Below are positions 35,900 to 49,300 of a stretch of 64,000 nucleotides of DNA, piece after piece (within the stretch, counting starts at the first letter, position 1; each line of letters starts with the position of its first letter). Below the pieces are notes generated by a model, which saw only the letters and a list, made by a program, of their open reading frames with translations, had not been told where the DNA came from and searched no databases. The position numbers were made by a program, and so were the translations under genes. The DNA is taken from contig OZ024741.1 in assembly GCA_964016885.1 (NCBI GenBank), positions 24,820,374 to 24,884,373 of the forward strand. The letters are read 5' to 3'. Source of the stretch: Eledone cirrhosa (Eukaryota; Mollusca; Cephalopoda; Octopoda; Eledonidae).

Positions 35900-38840
35900 T
35901 AATGAAAGGGTTAAACAACATAGACAGTGTCTTTTATTCGAAATATGATAATGAAAGGGTTAAACAACATAGAGAGTGTCTTTTATTAGATATAGGGTAA
36001 TGAATGTGTTAAACAACATAGACAGTGTCTTTTATTAGAAATATGGTAATGAAAGGGTTAAACAACATAGACAGTGTCTTTTATTAGAAATATGGTAATG
36101 AAAGGGTTAAACAACATAGACAGTGTCTTTTATTAGATATAGGGTAATGAAAGGGTTAAACAACATAGACAGTGTCTTTTATTAGAAATATGGTAATGAA
36201 AGGGTTAAACAACATAGACAGTGTCTTTTATTAGAAATATGGTAATGAAAGGGTTAAACAACATAGACAGTGTGTTTTATTAGAAATATGGTAATGCAAG
36301 GGTTAAACAACATAGACAGTGTCTTTTATTAGAAATATGGTAATGAAAGGTTTAAACAACATAGACAGTGTGTTTTATTAGAAATATGGTTATGAAAGGG
36401 TTAAACAACATAGACAGTGTCTTTTATTACAAATATGGTAATGAAAGGGTTAAACAACATAGACAGTGTCTTTTATTGGAAATATGATAATGAAAGGGTT
36501 AAACAACATAGACAGTGTCTTTTATTAGAAATATGGTAATGAAAGGGTTAAACAACATAGACAGTGTCTTTTATTAGATATAGGGTAATGAAAGGGTTAA
36601 ACAACATAGACAGTGTCTTTTATTAGAAATATGGTAATGAAAGGGTTAAACAACATAGACAGTGTCTTTTATTAGAAATATGGTAATTAAAGGGTTAAAC
36701 AACATTGACAGTGTCTTTTATTAGAAATATGGTAATGCAAGGGTTAAACAACATAGACAGTGTCTTTTATTAGAAATATGGTAATGAAAGGTTTAAACAA
36801 CATAGACAGTGTGTTTTATTAGAAATATGGTAATGAAAGGGTTAAACAACATAGACAGTGTCTTTTATTAGATATAGGGTAATGAAAGGGTTAAACAACA
36901 TAGACAGTGTCTTTTATTCGAAATATGATAATGAAAGGGTTAAACAACATAGAGAGTGTCTTTTATTAGATATAGGGTAATGAATGTGTTAAACAACATA
37001 GACAGTGTCTTTTATTAGAAATATGGTAATGAAAGGGTTAAACAACATAGACAGTGTCTTTTATTAGAAATATGGTAATGAAAGGGTTAAACAACATAGA
37101 CAGTGTCTTTTATTAGATATAGGGTAATGAAAGGGTTAAACAACATAGACAGTGTCTTTTATTAGAAATATGGTAATGAAAGGGTTAAACAACATAGACA
37201 GTGTCTTTTATTAGAAATATGGTAATGAAAGGGTTAAACAACATAGACAGTGTGTTTTATTAGAAATATGGTAATGCAAGGGTTAAACAACATAGACAGT
37301 GTCTTTTATTAGAAATATGGTAATGAAAGGTTTAAACAACATAGACAGTGTGTTTTATTAGAAATATGGTAATGAAAGGGTTAAACAACATAGACAGTGT
37401 CTTTTATTACAAATAGGGTAATGAAAGGGTTAAACAACATAGACAGTGTCTTTTATTGGAAATATGATAATGAAAGGGTTAAACAACATAGACAGTGTCT
37501 TTTATTAGAAATATGGTAATGAAAGGGTTAAACAACATAGACAGTGTCTTTTATTAGATATAGGGTAATGAAAGGGTTAAACAACATAGACAGTGTCTTT
37601 TATTAGAAATATGGTAATGAAAGGGTTAAACAACATAGACAGTGTCTTTTATTAGAAATATGGTAATTAAAGGGTTAAACAACATTGACAGTGTCTTTTA
37701 TTAGAAATATGGTAATGCAAGGGTTAAACAACATAGACAGTGTCTTTTATTAGAAATATGGTAATGAAAGGTTTAAACAACATAGACAGTGTGTTTTATT
37801 AGAAATATGGTAATGAAAGGGTTAAACAACATAGACAGTGTCTTTTATTAGATATAGGGTAATGAAAGGGTTAAACAACATAGACAGTGTCTTTTATTCG
37901 AAATATGATAATGAAAGGGTTAAACAATATAGAGAGTGTCTTTTATTAGATATAGGGTAATGAATGTGTTAAACAACATAGACAGTGTCTTTTATTAGAA
38001 ATATGGTAATGAAAGGGTTAAACAACATAGACAGTGTCTTTTATTAGAAATATGGTAATGAAAGGGTTAAACAACATAGACAGTGTCTTTTATTAGATAT
38101 AGGGTAATGAAAGGGTTAAACAACATAGACAGTGTCTTTTATTAGAAATATGGTAATGAAAGGGTTAAACAACATAGACAGTGTCTTTTATTAGAAATAT
38201 GGTAATGAAAGGGTTAAACAACATAGACAGTGTGTTTTATTAGAAATATGGTAATGCAAGGGTTAAACAACATAGACAGTGTCTTTTATTAGAAATATGG
38301 TAATGAAAGGTTTAAACAACATAGACAGTGTGTTTTATTAGAAATATGGTAATGAAAGGGTTAAACAACATAGACAGTGTCTTTTATTACAAATATGGTA
38401 ATGAAAGGGTTAAACAACATAGACAGTGTCTTTTATTGGAAATATGATAATGAAAGGGTTAAACAACATAGACAGTGTCTTTTATTAGAAATATGGTAAT
38501 GAAAGGGTTAAACAACATAGACAGTGTCTTTTATTAGATATAGGGTAATGAAAGGGTTAAACAACATAGACAGTGTCTTTTATTAGAAATATGGTAATGA
38601 AAGGGTTAAACAACATAGACAGTGTCTTTTATTAGAAATATGGTAATTAAAGGGTTAAACAACATTGACAGTGTCTTTTATTAGAAATATGGTAATGCAA
38701 GGGTTAAACAACATAGACAGTGTCTTTTATTAGAAATATGGTAATGAAAGGTTTAAACAACATAGACAGTGTGTTTTATTAGAAATATGGTAATGAAAGG
38801 GTTAAACAACATAGACAGTGTCTTTTATTACAAATATGGT
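35900..38840 (+). repeat. Twenty-monomer (980-bp) higher-order repeat, three copies
   Basis: Two independent markers step by exactly 980 bp: TTATTCG at 35940/36920/37900 and GGTAATTAAAGG at 36685/37665/38645. 980 is 20 x 49, so no short units were gained or lost. Copies are nearly identical by eye, implying recent amplification. Confidence 0.85.
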
Positions 38841-41800
38841 AATGAAAGGGTTAAACAACATAGACAGTGTCTTTTATTGGAAATATGATAATGAAAGGGT
38901 TAAACAACATAGACAGTGTCTTTTATTAGAAATATGGTAATGAAAGGGTTAAACAACATAGACAGTGTCTTTTATTAGAAATATGGTAATGAAAGGGTTA
39001 AACAACATAGACAGTGTCTTTTATTAGAAATATGATAATGAAAGGGTTAAACAACATAGACAGTGTCTTTTATTAGATATAGGGTAATGAATGTGTTAAA
39101 CAACATAGACAGTGTCTTTTATGAGAAATATGGTAATGAAAGGGTTAAACAACATAGACAGTGTCTTTTATTTGAAATATGGTAATGAAAGGGTTAAACA
39201 ACATAGACAGTGTCTTTTATTAGAAATATGGTAATGAAAGGGTTAGACAACATAGACAGTGTCTTTTATTAGAAATATGGTAATGAAAGGGTTACACAAC
39301 ATAGACAGTGTCTTTTATTAGAAATATGGTAATGAAAGGGTTAAACAACATAGACAGTGTCTTTTATTAGAAATATGGTAATGAAAGGGTTAAACAACAT
39401 AGACAGTGTCTTTTATTAGAAATATGGTAATGAAAGGGTTAAACAACATAGACAGTGTCTTTTATTAGAAATATGGTAATGAAAGGGTTAAACAACATAG
39501 ACAGTGTCTTTTATTAGATATAGGGTAATGAAAGGGTTAAACAACATAGACAGTGTCTTTTATTAGAAATATGGTAATGAAAGGGTTAAACAACATAGAC
39601 AGTGTCTTTTATTAGAAATATGGTAATGAAAGGGTTAAACAACATAGACAGTGTCTTTTATTAGAAATATGGTAATGAAAGGGTTACACAACATAGACAG
39701 TGTCTATTATTAGAAATATGGTAATGAAAGGGTTAAACAACATAGACAGTGTCTTTTATTAGAAATATGGTAATGAAAGAGTTAAACAACATAGACAGTG
39801 TCTTTTATTAGAAATATGATAATGAAAGGGTTAAACAACATAGACAGTGTGTTTTGTTAGACATATGGTAATGAAAGGGTTAAACAACATAGACAGTGTC
39901 TTTTATTAGATATAGGGTAATGAAAGTGTTAAACAACATAGACAGTGTCTTTTATTAGAAATATGGTAATGAAAGGGTTAAACAACATAGACAGTGTGTT
40001 TTATTAGAAATATGGTAATGAAAGGGTTAAACAACATAGACAGTGTCTTTTATTAGGAATATGGTAATGAAAGGGTTAAACAACATAGACAGTGTCTTTT
40101 ATTAAATATAGGGTAATGAAAGTGTTAAAAAACATAGACAGTGTCTTTTATTAGAAATATAATAATGAAAGGGTTAAACAACAGAAATATGGTAATGATA
40201 GGGTTAAACAACATAGACAGTGTCTTTTATTAGAAATATGATAATGAAAGGGTTAAAAAACATAGACAGTGTCTTGTATTAGAAATATGGTAATGAAAGG
40301 GTTAAACAACATAGACAGTGTCTTTTATTAGAAATATGGTAATGAAAGGGTTAAACAACATAGACAGTGTCTTTTATTAGAAATATGGTAATGAAAGGGT
40401 TAAACAACATAGACAGTGTCTTTTATTAGAAATACAACATAGACAGTGTGTTTTATTAGAAATATGGTAATGAAAGGGTTAAACAACATAGACAGTGTCT
40501 TTTATTAGAAATATGATAATGAAAGGGTTAAAAAACATAGACAGTGTCTTGTATTAGAAATATGGTAATGAAAGGGTTAAACAACATAGACAGTGTCTTT
40601 TATTAGAAATATGATAATGAAAGAATTAAACAACATAGAGAGTGTCTTTTATTAGATATAGGGTAATGAATGTGTTAAACAACATAGACAGTGTCTTTTA
40701 TTAGAAATATGGTAATGAAAGGTTTAAACAACATAGACAGTGTGTTTTATTAGAAATATGGTAATGCAAGGGTTAAACAACATAGACAGTGTGTTTTATT
40801 AAAAATATGATAATGAAAGGGTTAAAAAACATAGACAGTGTCTTGTATTAGAAATATGGTAATGAAAGGGTTAAACAACATAGACAGTGTCTTTTATTAG
40901 AAATATGGTAATGAAAGGATTAAACAACATAGACAGTGTCTTTTATTAGAAATATGGTAATGAAAGGTTTAAACAACATAGACAGTGTCTTTTATTAGAA
41001 ATATGGTAATGAAAGGTTTAAACAACATAGACAGTGTCTTTTATTAGAAATATGGTAATGAAAGGTTTAAACAACATAGACAGTGTCTTTTATTGGAAAT
41101 ATGATAATGAAAGGGTTAAACAACATAGACAGTGTCTTTTATTAGAAATATGGTAATGAAAGGGTTAAACAACATGGACAGTGTCTTTTATTAGAAATAT
41201 GGTAATGAAAGGGTTAAACAACATAGACTGTCTTTTATTACAAATATGGTAATGAAAGGGTTAAACAAGATAGACAGTGTCTTTTATTAGAAATATGGTA
41301 ATGAAAGAGTTAAACAACATAGACAGTGTCTTTTATTAGAAATACAACATAGACAGTGTGTTTTATTAGAAATATGGTAATGAAAGGGTTAAACAACATA
41401 GACAGTGTCTTTTATTAGAAATATGATAATGAAAGGGTTAAAAAACATAGACAGTGTCTTGTATTAGAAATATGGTAATGAAAGGGTTAAACAACATAGA
41501 CAGTGTCTTTTATTAGAAATATGGTAATGCAAGGGTTAAACAACATAGACAGTGTCTTTTATTAGAAATATGATAATGAAAGGATTAAACAACATAGAGA
41601 GTGTCTTTTATTAGATATAGGGTAATGAATGTGTTAAACAACATAGACAGTGTCTTTTATTAGAAATATGGTAATGAAAGGTTTAAACAACATAGACAGT
41701 GTGTTTTATTAGAAATATGGTAATGCAAGGGTTAAACAACATAGACAGTGTGTTTTATTAGAAATATGATAATGAAAGGGTTAAAAAACATAGACAGTGT

Positions 41801-44800
41801 CTTGTATTAGAAATATGGTAATGAAAGGGTTAAACAACATAGACAGTGTCTTTTATTAGAAATATGGTAATGAAAGGGTTAAACAACATAGACAGTGTCT
41901 TTTATTAGAAATATGGTAATGAAAGGTTTAAACAACATAGACAGTGTCTTTTATTAGAAATATGGTAACGAAAGGGTTAAACAACATAGACAGTGTCTTT
42001 TATTAGAAATATGGTAATGAAAGAGTTAAACAACATAGACAGTGTCTTTTATTAGAAATATGGTAATGAAAGGGTTAAACAACATAGACAGTGTGTTTTA
42101 TTAGACATATGGTAATGAAAGGGTTAAACAACATAGACAGTGTCTTTTATTAGATATAGGGTAATGAAAGTGTTAAACAACATAGACAGTGTCTTTTATT
42201 AGAAATATGGTAATGAAAGGGTTAAACAACATAGACAGTGTCTTTTATTAGAAATATGGTAATGAAAGGGTTAAACAACATAGACAGTGTCTTTTATTAG
42301 AAATATGGTAATGAAAGGGTTAAACAACATAGACAGTGTCTTTTATTAGAAATATGGTAATGAAAGGGTTAAACAACGTAGACAGTGTCTTTTATTAGAA
42401 ATATGGTAATGAAAGGTTTAAACAACATAGACAGTGTGTTTTATTAGAAATATGGTAATGAAAGGGTTAAACAACATAGACAGTGTCTTTTATTAGAAAT
42501 ATGGTAATGAAAGGGTTAAACAACATAGACAGTGTCTTTTATTAGAAATATGATAATGAAAGGGTTAAACAATATAGACAGTGTCTTTTATTAGATATAG
42601 GGTAATGAATGTGTTAAACAACATAGACAGTGTCTTTTATTAGAAATATGGTAATGAAAGGGTTAAACAACATAGACAGTGTCTTTTATTAGAAATATGG
42701 TAATGAAAGGGTTAAACAACATAGACAGTGTCTTTTATTAGATATAGGGTAATGAAAGGGTTAAACAACATAGAGAGTGTCTTTTATTAGATATAGTGTA
42801 ATGAATGTGTTAAACAACATAGACAGTGTCTTTTATTCGAAATATGATAATGAAAGGGTTAAACAACATAGAGATTGTCTTTTATTAGATATAGGGTAAT
42901 GAATGTGTTAAACAACATAGACAGTGTCTTTTATTAGAAATATGGTAATGAAAGGGTTAAACAACATAGACAGTGTCTTTTATTAGAAATATGGTAATGA
43001 AAGGGTTAAACAACATACACAGTGTCTTTTATTAGATATAGGGTAATGAAAGGGTTAAAAAACATAGACAGTGTCTTGTATTAGAAATATGGTAATGAAA
43101 GGGTTAAACAACATAGATAGTGTCTTTTATTAGAAATATGGTAATGAAAGGGTTAAACAACATAGACAGTGTCTTTTATTAGAAATATGATAATGAAAGG
43201 ATTAAACAACATAGAGAGTGTCTTTTATTAGATATAGGGTAATGAATGTGTTAAACAACATAGACAGTGTCTTTTATTAGAAATATGGTAATGAAAGGTT
43301 TAAACAACATAGACAGTGTGTTTTATTAGAAATATGGTAATGCAAGGGTTAAACAACATAGACAGTGTGTTTTATTAGAAATATGATAATGAAAGGGTTA
43401 AAAAACATAGACAGTGTCTTGTATTAGAAATATGGTAATGAACGGGTTAAACAACATAGACAGTGTCTTTTATTAGAAATATGGTAATGAAAGGGTTAAA
43501 CAACATAGACAGTGTCTTTTATTAGAAATATGGTAATGAAAGGTTTAAACAACATAGACAGTGTCTTTTATTAGAAATATGGTAACGAAAGGGTTAAACA
43601 ACATAGACAGTGTCTTTTATTTGAAATATGATAATGAAAGGGTTAAACAACATAGACAGTGTCTTTTATTAGAAATATGGTAATGAAAGGGTTAAACAAC
43701 ATGGACAGTGTCTTTTATTAGAAATATGGTAATGAAAGGGTTAAACAACATAGACAGTGTGTTTTGTTAGACATATGGTAATGAAAGGGTTAAACAACAT
43801 AGACAGTGTCTTTTATTAGAAATATGGTAATGAAAGTGTTAAACAACATAGACAGTGTCTTTTATTAGAAATACAACATAGACAGTGTGTTTTATTAGAA
43901 ATATGGTAATGAAAGGGTTAAACAACATAGACAGTGTCTTTTATTAGAAATATGATAATGAAAGGGTTAAAAAACATAGACAGTGTCTTGTATTAGAAAT
44001 ATGGTAATGAAAGGGTTAAACAACATAGACAGTGTCTTTTATTAGAAATATGGTAATGAAAGGGTTAAACAACATAGACAGTGTCTTTTATTAGAAATAT
44101 GATAATGAAAGGATTAAACAACATAGAGAGTGTCTTTTATTAGATATAGGGTAATGAATGTGTTAAACAACATAGACAGTGTCTTTTATTAGAAATATGG
44201 TAATGAAAGGTTTAAACAACATAGACAGTGTGTTTTATTAGAAATATGGTAATGCAAGGGTTAAACAACATAGACAGTGTGTTTTATTAGAAATATGATA
44301 ATGAAAGGGTTAAAAAACATAGACAGTGTCTTGTATTAGAAATATGGTAATGAAAGGGTTAAACAACATAGACAGTGTCTTTTATTAGAAATATGGTAAT
44401 GAAAGGGTTAAACAACATAGACAGTGTCTTTTATTAGAAATATGGTAATGAAAGGTTTAAACAACATAGACAGTGTCTTTTATTAGAAATATGGTAACGA
44501 AAGGGTTAAACAACATAGACAGTGTCTTTTATTGGAAATATGATAATGAAAGGGTTAAACAACATAGACAGTGTCTTTTATTAGAAATATGGTAATGAAA
44601 GGGTTAAACAACATGGACAGTGTCTTTTATTAGAAATATGGTAATGAAAGGGTTAAACAACATAGACAGTGTCTTTTATTAGAAATATGATAATGAAAGG
44701 GTTAAACAACATAGACAGTGTCTTTTATTAGAAATATGGTAATGAAAGGGTTAAACAACATAGAGAGTGTCTTTTATTAGAAATATGGTAATGAAAGAGT

Positions 44801-46399
44801 TAAACAACATAGACAGTGTCTTTTATTAGAAATATGGTAATGAAAGGGTTAAACAACATAGACAGTGTGTTTTATTAGACATATGGTAATGAAAGGGTTA
44901 AACAACATAGACAGTGTCTTTTATTAGATATAGGGTAATGAAAGTGTTAAACAACATAGACAGTGTCTTGTATTAGAAATATGGTAATGAAAGTGTTAAA
45001 CAACATAGACAGTGTCTTTTATTAGAAATATGGTAATGAAAGGGTTAAACAACATAGACAGTGTCTTTTATTAGAAATATGGTAATGAAAGGGTTAAACA
45101 ACGTAGACAGTGTCTTTTATTAGAAATATGGTAATGAAAGGTTTAAACAACATAGACAGTGTGTTTTATTAGAAATATGGTAATGAAAGCGTTAAACAAC
45201 ATAGACAGTGTCTTTTATTAGAAATATGGTAATGAAAGGGTTAAACAACATAGACAGTGTCTTTTATTAGAAATATGATAATGAAAGGGTTAAACAACAT
45301 AGACAGTGTCTTTTATTAGATATAGGGTAATGAATGTGTTAAACAACATAGACAGTGTCTTTTATTAGAAATATGGTAATGAAAGGGTTAAACAACATAG
45401 ACAGTGTCCTTTATTAGAAATATGGTAATGAAAGGGTTAAACAACATAGACAGTGTCTTTTATTAGATATAGGGTAATGAAAGGGTTAAACAACATAGAC
45501 AGTGTCTTTTATTAGAAATATGGTAATGAAAGGGTTAAACAACATGGACAGTGTCTTTTATTAGAAATATGGTAATGAAAGAGTTAAACAACATAGACAG
45601 TATCTTTTATTAGAAATATGGTAATGAAAGGGTTAAACAACATAGACAGTGTCTTTTATTAGAAATATGGTAATGAAAGGGTTAAACAACATGGACAGTG
45701 TCTTTTATTAGAAATATGGTAATGAAAGGGTTAAACAACATAGACAGTATCTTTTATTAGAAATATGGTAATGAAAGGGTTAAACAACATAGACAGTGTC
45801 TTTTATTAGAAATATGGTAATGAAAGGGTTAAACAACATAGACAGTGTCTTTTATTAGAAATATGGTAATGAAAGGGTTAAACAACATAGATAGTGTCTT
45901 TCATTAGAAATATGGTAATGAAAGGGTTAAATTACATAGGCAGTGTCTTCTATTAGAAATATCATAATGAAAGGGTTAAACAACATAGACAGTGTCTTTT
46001 ATTAGAAATATGGTAATGAAAGTGTTAAACAACATAGACAGTGTCTTTTATTAGAAATATGGTAATGAAAGTGTTAAACAACATAGACAGTGTCTTTTAT
46101 TAGAAATGTGGTAATGAAAGTGTTAAACAACATAGACAGTATCTTTTATTAGAAATGTGGTAATGAAAGTGTTAAACAACATAGACAGTATCTTTTATTA
46201 GAAATGTGGTAATGAAAGGGATAAACAACATAGACAGTGTCTTTTATTAGATATAGGGTAATGAATGTGTTAAACAACATAGACAGTGTCTTTTATTAGA
46301 AATATGGTAATGAAAGGGTTAAACAACATAGACAGTGTCTTTTATTAGAAATATGGTAATGAAAGAGTTAAACAACATAGACAGTGTCTTTTATTAGAA

Positions 46400-49300
46400 A
46401 TATGGTAATGAAAGGGTTAAACAACATAGACAGTGTGTTTTATTAGACATATGGTAATGAAAGGGTTAAACAACATAGAAAGTGTCTTTTATTAGATATA
46501 GGGTAATGAAAGTGTTAAACAACATAGACAGTGTCTTGTATTAGAAATATGGTAATGAAAGGGTTAAACAACATAGACAGTGTCTTTTATTAGAAATATG
46601 GTAATGAAAGGGTTAAACAACATAGACAGTGTCTTTTATTAGAAATATGATAATGAAAGGGTTAAACAACATAGACAGTGTCTTTTATTAGATATAGGGT
46701 AATGAATGTGTTAAACAACATAGACAGTGTCTTTTATTAGAAATATGGTAATGAAAGGGTTAAACAACATACATAGTGTCTTTTATTAGAATTATGGTAA
46801 TGAAAGGGTTAAACAACATAGACAGTGTCTTTTATTAGATATAGGGTAATGAAAGGGTTAAACAACATAGACAGTGTCTTTTATTAGAAATATGGTAATG
46901 AAAGGGTTAAACAACATAGATAGTGTCTTTTATTAGAAATATGGTAATGAAAGGGTTAAACAACATAGACAGTGTCTTTTATTAGATATAGGGTAATGAA
47001 AGGGTTAAACAACATAGACAGTGTCTTTTATTAGAAATATGGTAATGAAAGGGTTAAGCAACATAGACAGTGTCTTTTATTAGAAATATGGTAATGAAAG
47101 GTTTAAACAACATAGACAGTGTCTTTTATTAGAAATATGGTAATGAAAGGGTTAAACAACATAGACAGTGTCTTTTATTAAATATAGGGTAATGAAAGTG
47201 TTAAAAAACATAGACAGTGTCTTTTATTAGAAATAGGGTAATGAAAGGGTTAAACAACATAGACAGTGTGTTTTGTTAGACATATGGTAATGAAAGGGTT
47301 AAACAACATAGACAGTGTCTTTTATTAGATATAGGGTAATGAAAGTGTTAAACAACATAGACAGTGTCTTTTATTAGAAATATGGTAATGAAAGGGTTAA
47401 ACAACATAGACAGTGTGTTTTATTAGAAATATGGTAATGAAAGGGTTAAACAACATAGACAGTGTCTTTTATTAAATATAGGGTAATGAAAGTGTTAAAA
47501 AACATAGACAGTGTCTTTTATTAGAAATATAATAATGAAAGGGTTAAACAACAGAAATATGGTAATGATAGGGTTAAACAACATAGACAGTGTCTTTTAT
47601 TAGAAATATGATAATGAAAGGGTTAAACAACATAGACAGTGTCCTTTATTAGAAATATTGTAATGAAAGGGTTAAACAACATAGACAGCGTCTTTTATTA
47701 GAAATATGGTAATGAAAGTGTTAAACAACATAGACAGTGTCTTTTATTAGAAATACAACATAGACAGTGTGTTTTATTAGAAATATGGTAATGAAAGGGT
47801 TAAACAACATAGACAGTGTCTTTTATTAGAAATATGATAATGAAAGGGTTAAAAAACATAGACAGTGTCTTGTATTAGAAATATGGTAATGAAAGGGTTA
47901 AACAACATAGACAGTGTCTTTTATTAGAAATATGGTAATGAAAGGGTTAAACAACATAGACAGTGTCTTTTATTAGAAATATGATAATGAAAGGGTTAAA
48001 CAACATAGAGAGTGTCTTTTATTAGATATAGGGTAATGAATGTGTTAAACAACATAGACAGTGTCTTTTATTAGAAATATGGTAATGAAAGGGTTAAACA
48101 ACATAGACAGTGTCTTTTATTCGAAATATGATAATGAAAGGGTTAAACAACATAGAGAGTGTCTTTTATTAGATATAGGGTAATGAATGTGTTAAACAAC
48201 ATAGACAGTGTCTTTTATTAGAAATATGGTAATGAAAGGGTTAAACAACATAGACAGTGTCTTTTATTAGAAATATGGTAATGAAAGGGTTAGACAACAT
48301 AGACAGTGTCATTTATTAGAAATATGGTAATGAAAGGGTTAAACAACATAGACAGTGTCTTTTATTAGAAATATGGTAATGAAAGGGTTAAACAACATAG
48401 ACAGTGTCTTTTATTAGAAATATGGTAATGAAAGGGTTAAACAACATAGACAGTGTCTTTTATTAGAAATATGGTAATGAAAGGGTTAAACAACATAGAC
48501 AGTGTCTTGTATTAGAAATATGGTAATGAAAGTGTTGAACAACATAGACAGAGTCTTTTATTAGAAATATGGTAATGAAAGGGTTAAACAACATAGACAG
48601 TGTCTTTTATTAGAAATATGGTAATGAAAGGGTTAAACAACATAGACAGTGTCTTTTATTAGAAATATGGTAATGAAAGGGTTAAACAACATAGACAGTG
48701 TCTTTTATTAGAAATATGGTAATGAAAGATTTAAACAACATAGACAGTGTGTTTTATTAGAAATATGGTAATGAAAGGGTTAAACAACATGGACAGTGTC
48801 TTTTATTAGAAATATGATAAAGAAAGGGTTAAAAAACATAGACAGTGTCTTGTATTAGAAATATGGTATTGAAAGGGTTAAACAACATAGACAGTGTCTT
48901 TTATTAGAAATATGGTAATGAAAGGGTTAAACAACATAGACAGTGTCTTTTATTAGAAATATGGTAATGAAAGGGTTAAACAACATAGACAATGTCTTTT
49001 ATTAGAAATATGGTAATGAAAGGGTTAAACAACATAGACAGTGTCTTTTATTAGAAATATGGTAATGAAAGGGTTATACAACATAGACAGTGTCTTTTAT
49101 TGGAAATATGATAATGAAAGGGTTAAACAACATAGACAGTGTCTTTTATTAGAAATATGGTAATGAAAGGGTTAAACAACATGGACAGTGTCTTTTATTA
49201 GAAATATGGTAATGAAAGGGTTAAACAACATAGACAGTGTCTTTTATTAGAAATATGATAATGAAAGGGTTAAACAACATAGACAGTGTCTTTTATTAGA

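Larger units (their letters stand above)
33300..42450 (+). repeat. Two related segments about 7.9 kb apart
   Basis: Markers in 33.3-34.5 kb recur at a constant 7,928-bp offset in 41.2-42.4 kb: 33417/41345 (short unit), 34041/41969 (TAACGAAAGG) and 34449/42377 (AACAACGTAG). Slightly to the left the offset differs (31681/39121 is 7,440), so insertions or deletions intervened. The 980-bp repeats lie between the two copies. Confidence 0.7.
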
